This document shows, piece by piece, positions 42,201 to 55,281 of a DNA stretch of 64,000 nt. Origin of the DNA: Hofstenia miamia (lineage: Eukaryota > Xenacoelomorpha > Acoela); the NCBI GenBank assembly GCA_004352715.1, contig SCFE01000011.1:2422097-2486096 (forward strand). The letters are read 5' to 3'. The notes beneath the pieces were generated by a model that did not search any database, was not told where the DNA came from, and saw nothing but the letters and a program-made list of their open reading frames with translations. Position 1 is the first letter of the stretch. Each line of letters opens with the position of its first letter. The translations under genes were made by a program, and so were the position numbers.

Positions 42201-43400
42201 CTTTACCAAAAATTGGTTTCAAGCATGAAATGAATAAGACATGATAAAATGTTGCAAAGGAATGGAAAATTGCAGAGCTGAACAGAATTAAAATAGCGAT
42301 CCTTCAATAAAAAACAATAATATAAATCAATCACAATATAAATCGAATAAATGTATTTGCAGCTCAAAATTCGATATTCCCATTTGTGTTGTTGAAAGAG
42401 ACATTTTATATGTGCACATATAAACAAAAACTGTTCAGCTTAGGTAATAGTAAATTCATATCACATTATAATCTCACATGCAATACCAGGCCAGTCTGAT
42501 GTGGCATTAACGAAAAAAGAAGTGTAGCTATGAAATGTTAGCATACGCATTACTGAAAATATAATTATTTTGTTGATTCTGGTGTCACAAAGGATAGCAA
42601 AAAGTATTACACTTAATTTGTAAATACAAGTTTAAATATTAAATGCAAACTTTCTCAATATGCCAATGATAGAAAATATTACGATAATAAAACTGTGAAA
42701 AATAGCAAACCGACACATATGTAAAGATTGATAAATGAAAGAAAATCCATATAAATCTTCTGCCTACTCTGGAATACGATAACTTTCCGGCATTGAAAAC
42801 TCGCTAATACCAAGAAACTCTCACGTTTGCAATTTATATAATCTCCTTTTTATAAATATTTTACAAATTTTTAGTAATATTTTAAAATGCATGTATTTTA
42901 TTCTATCTGAAAAAGTAGATAAAGTTGGAAATCTAGAGAGAGATCTGTACTTGCGAAATAATATTATGAAAATTTACATTTGCTAGGAACAAGACGACTA
43001 AAGTTATTGTGCATAATATTGTCAAATTGATAAAGATCAAATATATATTTGTTGTATACTCGTATCAAAAACTTGACTCAAATGAGTTCACAAGACTCAA
43101 TTAGAAAACCTCCGAAAAAATCCTTTGATGTTCCATTTCAATTGAAAATTCACTTGAAAACGTTGCGAAAAATCAATTATCTTAAGCTTCAAATTCTTTT
43201 GAAATTGCAAATATATAGGAGCATAAAGTTGCTTAGGTCTGTTGAATTATCTGTTCCCAATTTGCTTTGTAATGATCAGCTGATGTTTACTTGTATACCA
43301 TAGTTAATCAAAGAAACCTCAAAAGTTTATGCTTGCCCAGAAATCAATGCACATCTAAGCAGTAAAATGTAATAGGCATAGAGAACACAAGTTCTTAGAC
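39300..43400. other. Intergenic DNA upstream of VARP
   Basis: AT-rich. About 39900-40640 is purine-rich on the plus strand, without a stable frame, possibly an old retroelement. A 23-base tandem duplication lies at 41786-41831. No gene recognised. Confidence 0.4.
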
Positions 43401-43414
43401 AAGCATAAAGCTGG

Positions 43415-43892
43415 GTTTACAGCTTATCAATGAATTATAATACCTCTAAATTGAGAAGAATGCATTGTTGTTGATACGCTGTTTACAGCGTCTCAATTGA
43501 ACTTGTTTATCACACTTTTATTTGCTATTGATACAATGTTTACAGCTGACTAATCCCAATTGAATCTTATAATTCAAAACATTTGGGATTAGAGACATCC
43601 CNGAATGAATATAATTGATTCAATGTTTACACTAGCGTAATGACTAATTATGAAAGGAATGAAAGACGAAATATCAAAAGTGGTTTGATCATGTCTTTCA
43701 TCTCAATTGTAGAAATATGATCGTCTTTCAAGTGTTTACAGCAGTATTAGCACAATTGATAAGCTCGATTACTCATTCTTTTGATTTCATTAGTTTTATT
43801 AATTGATTGACCTTCACAGCTGTTTACAGCTGAATTTGTGCTAATTGGGCACTCAATTGCGAAATATTATATTTCATTGATAAGCTGTAAAC
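43415..43892. mobile_element. Miniature element with GTTTACAGC repeats
   Basis: Ends GTTTACAGCTTATCAATGAA (43415-43434) and its exact inverted copy (43873-43892). The word GTTTACA recurs several times inside (e.g. near 43485, 43550, 43730, 43825), so the element looks built of repeated sub-terminal modules. Contains one N (43602). No coding frame. Confidence 0.65.
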
Positions 43893-44339
43893 ACACCTTA
43901 AGTTCACAAAATTCATAAAATATTGAATTAATATTACTAATTGTAGCAATAATGTTTGTGTAGCTTCATGGAATTGAGCACAATTTTTTCATTCAGGCAA
44001 TGATGTCTTGAGCCACAATATTTCATCTGAGCTTTCTTCAGTTAGATTGTTATCAAATACATTTATATTGGAAATCATTTTCTATACATATTGATGTTTT
44101 GGCTACATTTGAGGTATCTATGAATGTACACTAGTGTCATATCCACATAGAATATTGCTATGAATTTGAAACATGTTAAATACATTTAGTAAAAACAATT
44201 GCAATACCTCAGTAAGTAACAAAACCATTAATGACGTCAAAAATCTGAGACCACCTAAAATTGTGTGATTACCAAACAATGATTTCAAGTATTTGCACTG
44301 CACAAATTCACATTAAGTTAGAAATATATCACTAAATAA

Positions 44340-45245
44340 TTTGAATGTTTATTATTGAATGTGGTTTGCAAATAATGAAATTTAAGGGTTCTGCAATTTG
44401 GGTTGTATGAGTTCCAGATGCAGGGCAAGATTCTTCATTAATTGTAAATCCTGAAAAATCAGGATTGTCATTAAAAGAAAGAGAGCATTCATCCATTGGA
44501 GAAAGGGACAAAATGTTATGTTCTAAATTAAGTAGCTGTGATGGAAGTTTACCAGATATTCTATTTTCATTCAAATATGTGTTGTGTTCTCCAACAAGGG
44601 CAAGATGTCTCAATCAAACATTCTCTGCCATCTATATGCTGAATATGTGCATTCATAGGGTGTGCTTTCAAGAGTTTAAATTCACCAATTGCAGACTCAT
44701 ATTCCAAGATTTTACATGTCTTTTCAAGTACAAAGGCCCCAGGGAAAGCAGCCAAATAGGGAGAGAATTTCCTTTAGTGAAATGTTGTTGATAAAGAGAC
44801 AGTCATTAATTAGGTGTAGCATTTGTTTCTGTACACAGAAGGGATCCCAGGAATGCAGAGAATTTAAAATTACATCTTCCCATCTGTTAATGTTGATTTG
44901 AAGAGATTTTAGGGACAAAGTGACTGCTTTCCATAATGGTCCATTACCTTGTGGATTGCAATGAGTGGTTCTACTAGTTGCAACTCTGCTTTAGATAAGA
45001 AAGTTTTCACTTTATTGAACATAAAAGATGTACTGCTGTCAGTATGTAAATATGTGGGCATACCAAATATGGCCAATAACTGACAAAGGAAATTGATAAC
45101 AGGACTGGAAGACATATCATAACAGGGAAGTGCAAATAGAAACCTTGAAAATGCATCTATGATAGTGAGGAGATATCAATTCTGACCAATGTATTTCAGG
45201 CCCCTTAAAATCTATACTAAGTCTTTCAGAGGGTTGAGTGAACTT
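44340..45245 (-). pseudogene. Ty3/Gypsy-type integrase remnant
   Basis: Read on the minus strand, pieces in different frames follow the order of a retrotransposon integrase: QPSERLSIDFKGP (first catalytic Asp) near 45220, LLTIIDAFSRFLFALPCYD, then IFGMPTYLHTD (second Asp) at about 45060, GNGPLWKAVTLSLKSL near 44940, WEDVILNSLHS and a C-terminal HPMNAHIQHIDGRE with a LALVGE segment at about 44610. Frameshifts and stops interrupt it. No LTRs or reverse transcriptase are visible nearby. Confidence 0.75.
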
Positions 45246-45560
45246 AATGAGTTTTTCTGAATTCAATTAAAAATACTTCAGCTTTAATTCTGCAGTTAAC
45301 AATATTTTTGCAGTAATAAAAGTTTACAATATACTACACTTTATAATTTAATGATATTGCATACACTAAAATAATGTAATCTCATTCTTGCCTAAATTAC
45401 ATTGTTTATTCATGATGTTTTCTTTGTTATGTTGTTTAATTAATAGAGCCTCACAGATCTTAGTGTGTGTTGTTTTCATGGCTATTTCAAAATTTTCTTT
45501 CTTTAATTCATGATGGTGATTGAATATTTCCGTTTCAAGGTGCCCATTAAGATGTTCCTT

Positions 45561-46546
45561 CCCAGATAACAATTTAAGGTCTAAACAACGTTGTTTTGGG
45601 TTGTTATGTGGTTGTTTTATGTGTCAAAAACAATGTTGTTTTAACGTTGAAATGGTACCATTTCATTGGTCAAAACAACATTGCTTCAACAACGTCACAT
45701 TTGGTTGCTTTTTGGTTGTTTTTTATTCATGAAACAGCAATATTTTGAGGTCGTAACAACATTGTTTTATGTTGTCACATGCTTGGTTTAGCATTACTTT
45801 TGTATGCAAAATAAAATTTTATATTGCTAAGCAGTTCAAACATTGCTGTTTAAACAAACACAAGCCCAACAAAGGGCAGACCACTATCTTTGNNNNNNNN
45901 NNNNNNNNNNNNNNNNNNNNNNNNNNNNNNNNNNNNNNNNNNNNNNNNNNNNNNNNNNNNNNNNNNNNNNNNNNNNNNNNNNNNNNNNNNNNNNNNNNNN
46001 NNNNNNNNNNNNNNNNNNNNNNNNNNNNNAGCCCAACAAAGGGCAGACCACTATCTTTGAGATACTGTTAAGCATATTCAATACAAACATTTGTTAAAGA
46101 TTTAAATGAATGTCTTTTATATAAATGATAACAATGAGCATAAAAATCTGCCAAATTTAACAAAAATTTAAAAATCTAAAACTAAGCACAATTTTGAAAT
46201 AGTACTTTTTAAAGTTGTGAAAAATCTCTTCAGCTCAATTGTAACTTATGATATTTGACAGTCAATGTCAAGGTGTCCAAATATTCATTAATAAATTATT
46301 TTGAAAATTCACTTTTCTGGTATATTATAATTTTTCACAAATTAAAAATTTCAAAAAAGATTTTGCAAATCCTTTTTTATATAAAAGGATCTTGTAATAA
46401 AAAAACAAAGTGAGTTAAATTTGCAAGCATCTGCACACTCATGATTTTTTACTAAAGTTGTTATTACGATGTTAGTGGTTGCTGCAACAACCAAAAGTAT
46501 GAAACAACTATAAACAACGTAAAAACAACCAAAATTGTTATCTGGG
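45561..46546. mobile_element. Non-autonomous element, CCCAGATAACAATTT ends
   Basis: Inverted ends CCCAGATAACAATTT at left and right. TTAA follows the right end (46547-46550) but the left flank reads CCTT, so piggyBac-type insertion is only suggested. The interior is rich in AACAACGTTGTT-like palindromic words and holds an N gap (45893-46029). Confidence 0.55.
45893..46029. other. Assembly gap with identical 30-base flanks
   Basis: The 30 bases before the gap (45863-45892) and after it (46030-46059) are the same. The two contig ends most likely overlap, so the gap may not exist. Confidence 0.85.
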
Positions 46547-46570
46547 TTAATGCGAATACAAAAATATTGT

Positions 46571-46621
46571 TAACTGACGATGACTATAATATAGTCGAAA
46601 CGTTTTTGTATTAATGTCAAT

Positions 46622-46622
<1 letters not shown>
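46571..46622 (+). other. Hammerhead-like CTGACGA...GAAAC motif
   Basis: CTGACGA is followed by a 6-bp hairpin (GACTAT/ATAGTC) and GAAAC, then CGTT can pair with AATG ahead of a GTC. This matches hammerhead core elements except for one extra U before stem II and no clear stem I. AATAAA and a (TA)n run follow, as at a retroelement 3' end. Confidence 0.3.
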
Positions 46623-46659
<37 letters not shown>

Positions 46660-46661
<2 letters not shown>

Positions 46662-47603
46662 GGTGTAATAAACAGGAAGGGCTCACACATGCTTGTTAAT
46701 TTAATAGGGGACCAGCTCCCTTGTTACATTTATATTACTGGTTTGGGTTGCTGGATCTTACTTGTGGATAAACTCAATTAGTTCAAGTATAATTGGAGTT
46801 TGCAAAATTTCATAAAAAATAATAATATATTAATTGATTATTCAGCATGATTAATCGCAGTTTTTAAAGTTTTTGATACTTTACAGAGTAGAGTCAATTT
46901 GACAATTTTATGGTAAGATAATGTCAAAATTATAGCACAAAAAATGAGGACCTTTATTGTAGGGTTTCCTACATCTTAGTTAGTATAACGTGAATAACAA
47001 AGATTAACAACTACATGCATCAATTATTGCTATGCACGATATTTTTGTTGGACTAATGATTATATTCCGCAGAAACGACACCTGGTTTCATTATTCACAC
47101 ACCAGTAATCCTTATTAAGGTTGATTGAGCTGACCTATTACTGGTCCGGGAACAGAACCAAAAAACCAAAACATGGGCTGGGATCAGTGCCGGATCACGA
47201 CCAATTTGAATTTATATTGCTATTACATTGTTCTATATTCACATGGAACTGTCAGCAGCATAAATATTAAGGTCCTTGCGTTATGTTGCAAATTGATTTG
47301 TTTTCAACAAAGAGGCAACTACCACTATGCATGATACTCTGAAAACTGACAAATTATTTCTGATATTATCACATTAAAAATACTAAAGGAAACGTGTGGT
47401 AACATTGTGTAATAATAATAGCATGAAGCTCTTCCAATTGTTTTCTTTAAGGGACCAAGCTTAATGTTTTTGCAATTTAAACGTCATTTCAATTCTTGAC
47501 AATTCAATTTTATACAAATTTTTTCAGGAACGAATATTTGTCTGTCTCTTAAATATGGAGCCTCGCCCTTGTTAATCATTGAAGAAAACATATACATATA
47601 TAC

Positions 47604-47635
<32 letters not shown>

Positions 47636-48715
47636 TTATATAATTATATAATTATATTATATATAATTATATAATTTATTGTAGCTTAGTTTGTAGTATA
47701 TGTATATCTAAGTTCTTAGTAAATTTTTGTAAATATGTATATATCTTATTTGTACAAATGCATGATGCAAACAAATAAAGCTATTGAAGATTATATAGTT
47801 CGGTGTACGGGTACTAACCGCGGAGCCTTGGTTTTACCCAACTACTACCAGGGGTAAAAGTTGGTGTGTGTGTGTCCTTTTTTATTCCTGTACATCCAAC
47901 AAAGTTTCATGTAAATGGAATAAACAGATAATGTATATACTATAGGAACTGCGGATAAGTTCCATTTAACAAAAATTGATGAGCTGCAAAGATAAATGAT
48001 TTTTTAAACACGGTAATATGGCATTTAGGTATTTTGACTTTCTGCCTTGTTCTGCTATCTTGAGATGTAGAGGATGACTTTCATCTTTTGCATGACTTTC
48101 ATCTTTTGCATTTTCTCCAACATATTTTTTATCGGGTACAGAGAAGCCTTCCATTTCATATTATGTGTATCTTAAATAAGACTTGTTTTCAAAAAAAATT
48201 ATAAAAAATCTTAAAAATATATAATTAACTTAACCATAGACAATTTTAATTAGCAGTTAAGAAAATTATGTATATATATATATATATTGGCGTTTTAAAA
48301 CTTTGCTACATGAGAAATACATTTTGATACCATTGGTAATGTGCGTATGTGATTTGAATAGTTTAACTTGTTAACGTTCCTACCCATACGTATTTAAACT
48401 TTTGAATTTTAAACATTTTGGTTTCTAGGCATTTAAGAATACTTGTCTTATTAAAGGGAAAGCAATACCCAACTACGGTTTTGAAAATTTGCAGTTGAGA
48501 GATTTCTGTTGTTTTATCATGTGTATTTGTATATGCATGAATACTTGGACACAGTAAGCAACATTTGAAAGGAAAAAACATTCACACGAAATTACATTAA
48601 CTTTTGGTGCATCAAAATAACGCCCCATCAGTGGTATAATCAGTGTAGCCCAAGCAAATGGAATATGAAATGAAACTCTGAATATCAAGAGAAATATAGT
48701 GATATATATATATAT
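46660..48715. other. Intergenic, AT-rich with TA runs
   Basis: No gene recognised. (TA)n-like stretches at 47590-47690 and 48271-48288. Confidence 0.4.
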
Positions 48716-48719
48716 ATAT

Positions 48720-49020
48720 CAGACTTGTCAACGAGGCGACATTTCCTAGCTCGGCTCGGCTCGGATCGGCTCGTTTAAATATTGTGCTCAAAGAATTTTT
48801 TACTTAGCTCTTCCTATTATTTAATAAACATTTCTAAAATAAGATTATAGGAAAGGCATACTCACTGCAAAAAATAAGAAAAATCTGCATAATCAAATTA
48901 ACAAGCAGAACTATATAAACTTGCTTTGCCTAAAATAGGCTCGTTTTTGGCTCGTTGTATATCAAACACTGTGCTCAAGCTCGGCTCCGCTCGGCTCTTC
49001 TCGGCTCGTTGACAAGTCTG
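48720..49020. mobile_element. hAT-like miniature element with GCTCG repeats
   Basis: Ends CAGACTTGTCAACGAG and its exact inverted copy ending at 49020. Subterminal runs of GGCTC (48751-48775, 48975-49010) contrast with an AT-rich centre. Insertion is into a (TA)n tract, so the target duplication cannot be read. Confidence 0.65.
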
Positions 49021-49025
49021 TTTTA

Positions 49026-49094
49026 NNNNNNNNNNNNNNNNNNNNNNNNNNNNNNNNNNNNNNNNNNNNNNNNNNNNNNNNNNNNNNNNNNNNN
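49026..49094. other. Assembly gap with identical 30-base flanks
   Basis: 48996-49025 and 49095-49124 are the same 30 bases (the right end of the GCTCG element plus TTTTA). The contigs probably overlap. Confidence 0.85.
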
Positions 49095-49117
49095 TCTTCT
49101 CGGCTCGTTGACAAGTC

Positions 49118-49154
<37 letters not shown>

Positions 49155-49156
<2 letters not shown>

Positions 49157-52100
49157 CGTTTTAGACAAGCAGTAGCTTAAGGTAGCTATTGTTTTAGGAT
49201 AAGATATATACCTGTATATGCAGGATTCTTTAATACTACAATTATCACTATTTTCTCAAGAACAGGGGGCTACTTGGTCCATAATAACTTAAGGCTTAAC
49301 AATTGCGTAGAAACTTAGTATATATGTGTACCTTAGTATATAATCTTTTAGTAGAATCCATAATGATGTATATGTGTTAGTTTTGGGTGTGGCTCTCAGA
49401 TCAAAGTGTTCACGGATTTTCTCGAAATTTTATTAAATTTAGTCATCAAGTTGCTAGAACTTTAGCAATAAAACTTTTAACTATTGGACCACGGTCTGCT
49501 TGAAGAAGATGGATTCAAATAGCGCAGCAATAATCAACTTTGATTGGAACCTAATTGGAGAGAGCACGTTGATTGTTAGTTTGCTTGGCTCATTTTATAA
49601 ATGGTGTCATATTTGAATAAAACAAGGACGTATACTTTTCAGATAAACACATCTAAAAGTTATTTGACAGATAAGAACAAACAAATTTTTCGTGATTGCA
49701 TAACTGCTTGTGTGTTTCCAAGTTTCGGTTTCCAAAAAGTACGAAAAAGAAAAAAATAAGTACAAAAAATTAGTTGTTAGGGCATTTTATGGAATTTATA
49801 CTAAAATCCCACATCATGCTATAAAATAGAGTTTATGTCGAAGTATCCTAAAAATGCGAATTTCAAGCTCGTAATGTTTTCACGTAATAAATATTGGTAG
49901 TCCAATTTGTTTAATCACATTGTCGGTATAGTATACCATAATTCAAATAGAACATGTTAACACTAAATGACAAAAAAACTGTATTAATATTTAGATGCAA
50001 TTATAAGCAGTCGCGAGTCATGGACTAATTTTCAAGATCCATCCTTAATAAAATCAAATCTATTAATCGCCAAACACCGAAATCTGTCAGAACTATAGCT
50101 TACATGTGGCTGAATAAAAAGAGAACAGAAATTTCGATATTCTGATACTCTGACGTCATAATGGTGCTCACGTCAGGAAATTGACCATGAAATTTGGTAA
50201 GGTTATAGTTGGCATAATGCTAAGTACAAAAATACCTATTGTATACTCAATAAAAACGTGATGCACAACAAAAAATTGCAGAACAACTTATCCATCGCAG
50301 GGTGGAATTAATAAAATATTGGTTTTATGGAATAAAATGAATGCATCAAAAAATACACTCATAAAATTAACACAACTTTTAATGATTAGATTTCCAAATA
50401 TATTTGTAAAAAAATTTTAATAAATGAGGTCTAAGAGATCTTTCAAAATAGATTATAATATTACTTCCCAAGAGAGAGTGCTGAGGAGAGGAAGAACCCC
50501 GAACCCNNNNNNNNNNNNNNNNNNNNNNNNNNNNNNNNNNNNNNNNNNNNNNNNNNNNNNNNNNNNNNNNNNNNNNNNNNNNNNNNNNNNNNNNNNNNNN
50601 NNNNNNNNNNNNNNNNNNNNNNNNNNNNNNNNNNNNNNNNNNNNNNNNNNNNNNNNNNNNNNNNNNNNNNNNNNNNNNNNNNNNNNNNNNNNNNNNNNNN
50701 NNNNNNNNNNNNNNNNNNNNNNNNNNNNNNNNNNNNNNNNNNNNNNNNNNNNNNNNNNNNNNNNNNNNNNNNNNNNNNNNNNNNNNNNNNNNNNNNNNNG
50801 TCGACACATAGAGCTAATAGTTTTGTATTGATCATCACTTTTCAAAAAATATCCAAATAGTTGCTGACATTGACTCATGTATGGGAGAGTAAATTTGCTA
50901 TTTTAAAACGATTAGACCAGTTTTAAACTTAAAATAACCCTAATACTTTTACCATAGAACCAACCAACATCATTTTCCACCCCCTCCCCAAAATTGCTTT
51001 TAATTAGCGTTCTTATAATCGTCCAAAATTACTAAATGTGGTTGATATATGCATTGATATCTATATATGTATATACATGTATGTATTGCGATGACATAGG
51101 TGATAGTTACTCCACTAAGTGCTTAAGCTAATCCTTTGAAGAGAATCTGCTACGCCACTGATTCATATATATATATATATATTGAGGTCGAGATACATTG
51201 CCCAAGACTTACACAAAAGTATGGCACTACAGAAAACCATTTTTAATTAAGTTGTTGCCATATGATGTCATAGAGCGGATGCTATTATTACAATAGTATT
51301 TAACAATGTTGAAATACTTCTGAACACCTGTAGCGTATATAGTACTTGGCGCACGGCTCGGTTCAAAGAACCTTTGCCAATACCTCTTCAAAAGAAGAAA
51401 TAGTAGAGGTTAATTGTTGCCCACATGTGTTTTAGAATGGCAGATTATCTTAATCTATTTGTGAAAATTTGAATGTATAAAAAACGGGATTTTCATCATA
51501 AATTACAAATAATCTTAAACATTGCGTTAAAGCAAAACTCCTTAGGACAAAGTGATCATCGCTTGCACATTGAAGATTAAGCCAAAATTGATTCATCAAA
51601 ACAAGCATATTTTTCATTTTCCCATTATAAAGCATTTTACAATTTCATAAATAGCTGATTAACACATCTCTAATGTATCACTGTTTGATTATCAAGGGAT
51701 TTTTTTAAGAATGAATGGAATGCTCAAATCTCATTATGTAATGAGGTGGAACACACAGGATGGCGGGTTCAAGATTTGTTCCATCTTTCCTATTCCATAA
51801 TATACGTTGGATCAATAATTGAGAAAAAAGCTTTTATTTTACTAAAAAAGCAGTGTCACGCACTTGGTTTTTTTGAAAACTTGTCATCAATGTTGTAAAT
51901 GCAAAGTTGTAACGATGCAAAACGCTTGACCGTTACTCATGAAATTCAGTCATCGTCTGGAGGGATGTCAAATATTACAACCTACGCAGTGAGTCATAAA
52001 TATCACTCAAACATAGGTGCAATCGAAGCAGCAGAAGTGTCATGAAAATAGTTTGTACAAAGTGACTTTCCTTTACGTTTATGCTAAATACATTTAATAT
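49155..52100. other. Intergenic DNA with an N gap
   Basis: AT-rich, no gene recognised. N gap at 50507-50799. Confidence 0.4.
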
Positions 52101-52101
52101 A

Positions 52102-52691
52102 CAGGGTGTAACAAAAGTAACCAGACGCTTCATTTTACGAGAAATCTAACTTTATTCATAAGTGTAGGAATAAAAAAACGAATCATTCATAGTAAAATAT
52201 ACAGTGTAGCGAATCTAAAACAACTTACTGAGGTTATAGTGTCCAAAAAGATTAATCATAAAAGAAGAAAGTGTTCATAGAGAATGTTCAAAATGATGTC
52301 CATCATGTTCAATACATTTGCAAATCCAGTCACGAACAGACCGGCACACCTTGTTAACCAAATCTAATGCTATGGCACGAATTTCATCGGTAATAGCATT
52401 CTTCAGAAACTCCATAGTGTGTGGGTTTCCACCATAAACTTTTATCTTTAGTAAGTAAGCCTTTATCACTCAAGTCAGTCTCTGATCATCATCCTTGAGT
52501 AACGATCAATAGGAATGATGATTTCAAAAATTTGAATGAAAAATCTGAACCCCAAATCGATTAAACATATAACATCGCTGTTGCAGCAAGGCGAACCATC
52601 GCAGTTAAATTTCCATCCATTGATGTTTAGCTACATAACTACAGTTCTTGCTTTCATTTTGCAAGCGTCTGGTTACTTTTGTTACACCCTG
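52102..52691 (-). mobile_element. Internally deleted mariner-like element, 590 bp
   Basis: TA-flanked with perfect inverted repeats of 29 bases starting CAGGGTGTAACAAAAGTAAC. The only coding remnant, on the minus strand (52275-52469), ends VRDWICKCIEHDGHHFEH, which is the C-terminus of a mariner transposase. The DNA-binding and catalytic domains are deleted, so it is a MITE-like derivative that would need a transposase from elsewhere. Confidence 0.85.
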
Positions 52692-52719
52692 TATATATAT
52701 ATATATATATATAACTGCA

Positions 52720-53870
52720 AATAGTAATTCAAAATATTGTGGAGTTTAGATATCACAATCACTCAACAAACTATGGCACATCGTATATGACCAGAAAAAT
52801 TGGCGGACACCTGAAGCTCGCTATAACATGATTATATTACAGTGTATCAATGGGAAAGAAATTACTACAAAATTATTAAGTATCATAATTCTAAATGTTA
52901 ATGATTTTGTGTTTTTGAATAATTTTCTGTTCTTCCTTTTTGTATTTTTTGCATGTAAACCATATTCACATTTTTATCTCTTTCTATCCCCTTGAAAGGG
53001 ATGTTAGTTCGTCTCACATTTCCTTTGCACTTCTAGCTGCTCCTTATAACACGGCCCTTTGTATTACAGAATCTCTATATTTGGTAATGCCACCTGCTCC
53101 AAATACCGTCTTGCCGATTGCCCCAGTGTTTGATTGTAGCAGGGACTACTTCAGTTCTTCCGAATTATGGAACCATTTAAATGTTGTTATAAAAATCGAA
53201 TATAATTGTAAGCATACGATTGTGGTCCTACAGATCAACTCTAACTACAAATTCCTAGTAATGTACAATCATTTGAAGTGTATTTAAAGTGATTCCTAAA
53301 ACAGAGACGGATATGGATGGGTCGACCCATCTAAATGGTTAAAAAATACTTACCTAAAAAAAATTACAATTTTTTATATATCAAGCTTGCCTGTTTGATA
53401 ACGTTTGGATTTATTTGGGCATTTAGGTGCACTTTGAACAACTTTATAGGTATTTTGGAGCTCTTGGCACCATGTCTGTGGAGTGGGAAGTTAGCAAAAA
53501 TCTGTCGCATTCCCATTTCTACCATACCTAAGTTTTCACAAATGCAATGTATTATCAAAGGACTGCAATTTTTTTTTCAAAATTATTTTGGAAAACTATT
53601 TAATTAACAAGAAGTATGGTTTTTTGCATCTTCAGCAGAGTAAGACAAAATGGCTAAATTTTAACAAAACAAGCAATACCTGTTAGAAAACTTTGAATTT
53701 ATAATCTCAAACAAATTTAAACTAGGGTATTCATAGTTTTATGAATATGGTAAAGGATACATTTATCCAATGATGGATGAAGTCATTGGTGTTTAAGCAA
53801 TCGGACTATCGGAAAGATTCTTCAGTGGAAGCGGTGATCTTGCGCGTGAAGAATGACATTTTGCTTAATC
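52720..53870. other. Intergenic DNA
   Basis: Frames at 52940-53287 and 53335-53607 resemble no known protein. Nothing else recognised. Confidence 0.35.
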
Positions 53871-55238
53871 TCGATATTGTCTAAAAAAGTTCTCCTCACA
53901 CTCCTGGACCAGAAAGTTGCCTTCGACACTGTAAATCATGCTTTTTTTAGAGTTCTTGAAAGAATTTCCATCTCTGGATTGGTTAGCGGTAGAATTAAAA
54001 CAACTTGCGTTGGCATAACATTTATACAGATAACGTGTTTTGCTTTAAAGTTAAAGTCTCTAAGTATTTCTCAAAAAACTGTTTCTGCAGCACATACAAC
54101 TTTGTTAAGTCTTCTTTGATTGATAATATCATTACTGACATCTCAAGCATTAAGACATATGAAGTTTTGTTACAGATTTTTTTATATCAAACCATTTCCT
54201 GACATGTGCAATGTTGGAAAATATAAAGACTCAAACAGATTCACGGATATATTGCACTAAAATATTTTATTCAAAGAAATACTTTAACAACAAAAATTTT
54301 TTGAAGGAATTGATCAAGTTAAATTGGAATGATTATTACTTTGGTACAACAATGGATCAAAAAATGATGTTTATAATTGATAATTTAACAAGTATTTATT
54401 ATAAGCTTTGTCCAATTATAAAGATTTAAAAACACAACGTAAAGAATAGTAACAAAACGTGGAAGATATGGATATCTAAAGAAACGAGAGAATGCCTTAG
54501 AAAAAACATAAGGCATATGCAATTTTTTGTCAATCAGATCGAAAGCTAACTATGATCATTATAAAAAATTAAGAAATATAGCCTCAACAAAATGTAATTT
54601 TGATCTACAAGCTTTTTTACAAAAATCGTTTAATAAAAAATATCTGTTAAACAAAAGTGGTCATTTATTTCGAATTTTTTAAATTTTAAAGAAGAAAATG
54701 AAATCTCTTATATAGTAAATGATAATGGTGAATGTATTACAAATGACAAAGAAATTAGTAATATTTTTAATGAAAGATTTGTGAAACTAGGAGTGAATGG
54801 CAACTTAAATACAAAGTTAAAACATTTCTATCATAAGCATCACAATATTAAAAAAATGATGATTCCTATAAACCAAGATTTATTACATTAGTAGAATTTT
54901 ATAAGGAAACAAAAAATTAATTGGAACAAAGCGAAAGGTTATTGTGAATTTCCCCCTTGGTTGTTGAAAGGTGCCTTTGTGTGACTTATTTAATCAACTT
55001 ACCCTGATTACTTTAAAATTGCTAAAGTTACACCAAAATATAAGAAAGGAAGAAAAGATCTTGCAGAAAATTACCGACCAATTTCAGTATTAACAGTAAT
55101 TAATAAAATATTTGAAAAATTAACCTATGTGGAACAAAATTATTTAATATCAAAACAGTTTGGATTTCAAAAAGATACATCTAGAAATGATGCCTTACAT
55201 TATGGTGTTGAAGAATGGAGATCAAAATTAGATAGAAA

Positions 55239-55281
<43 letters not shown>

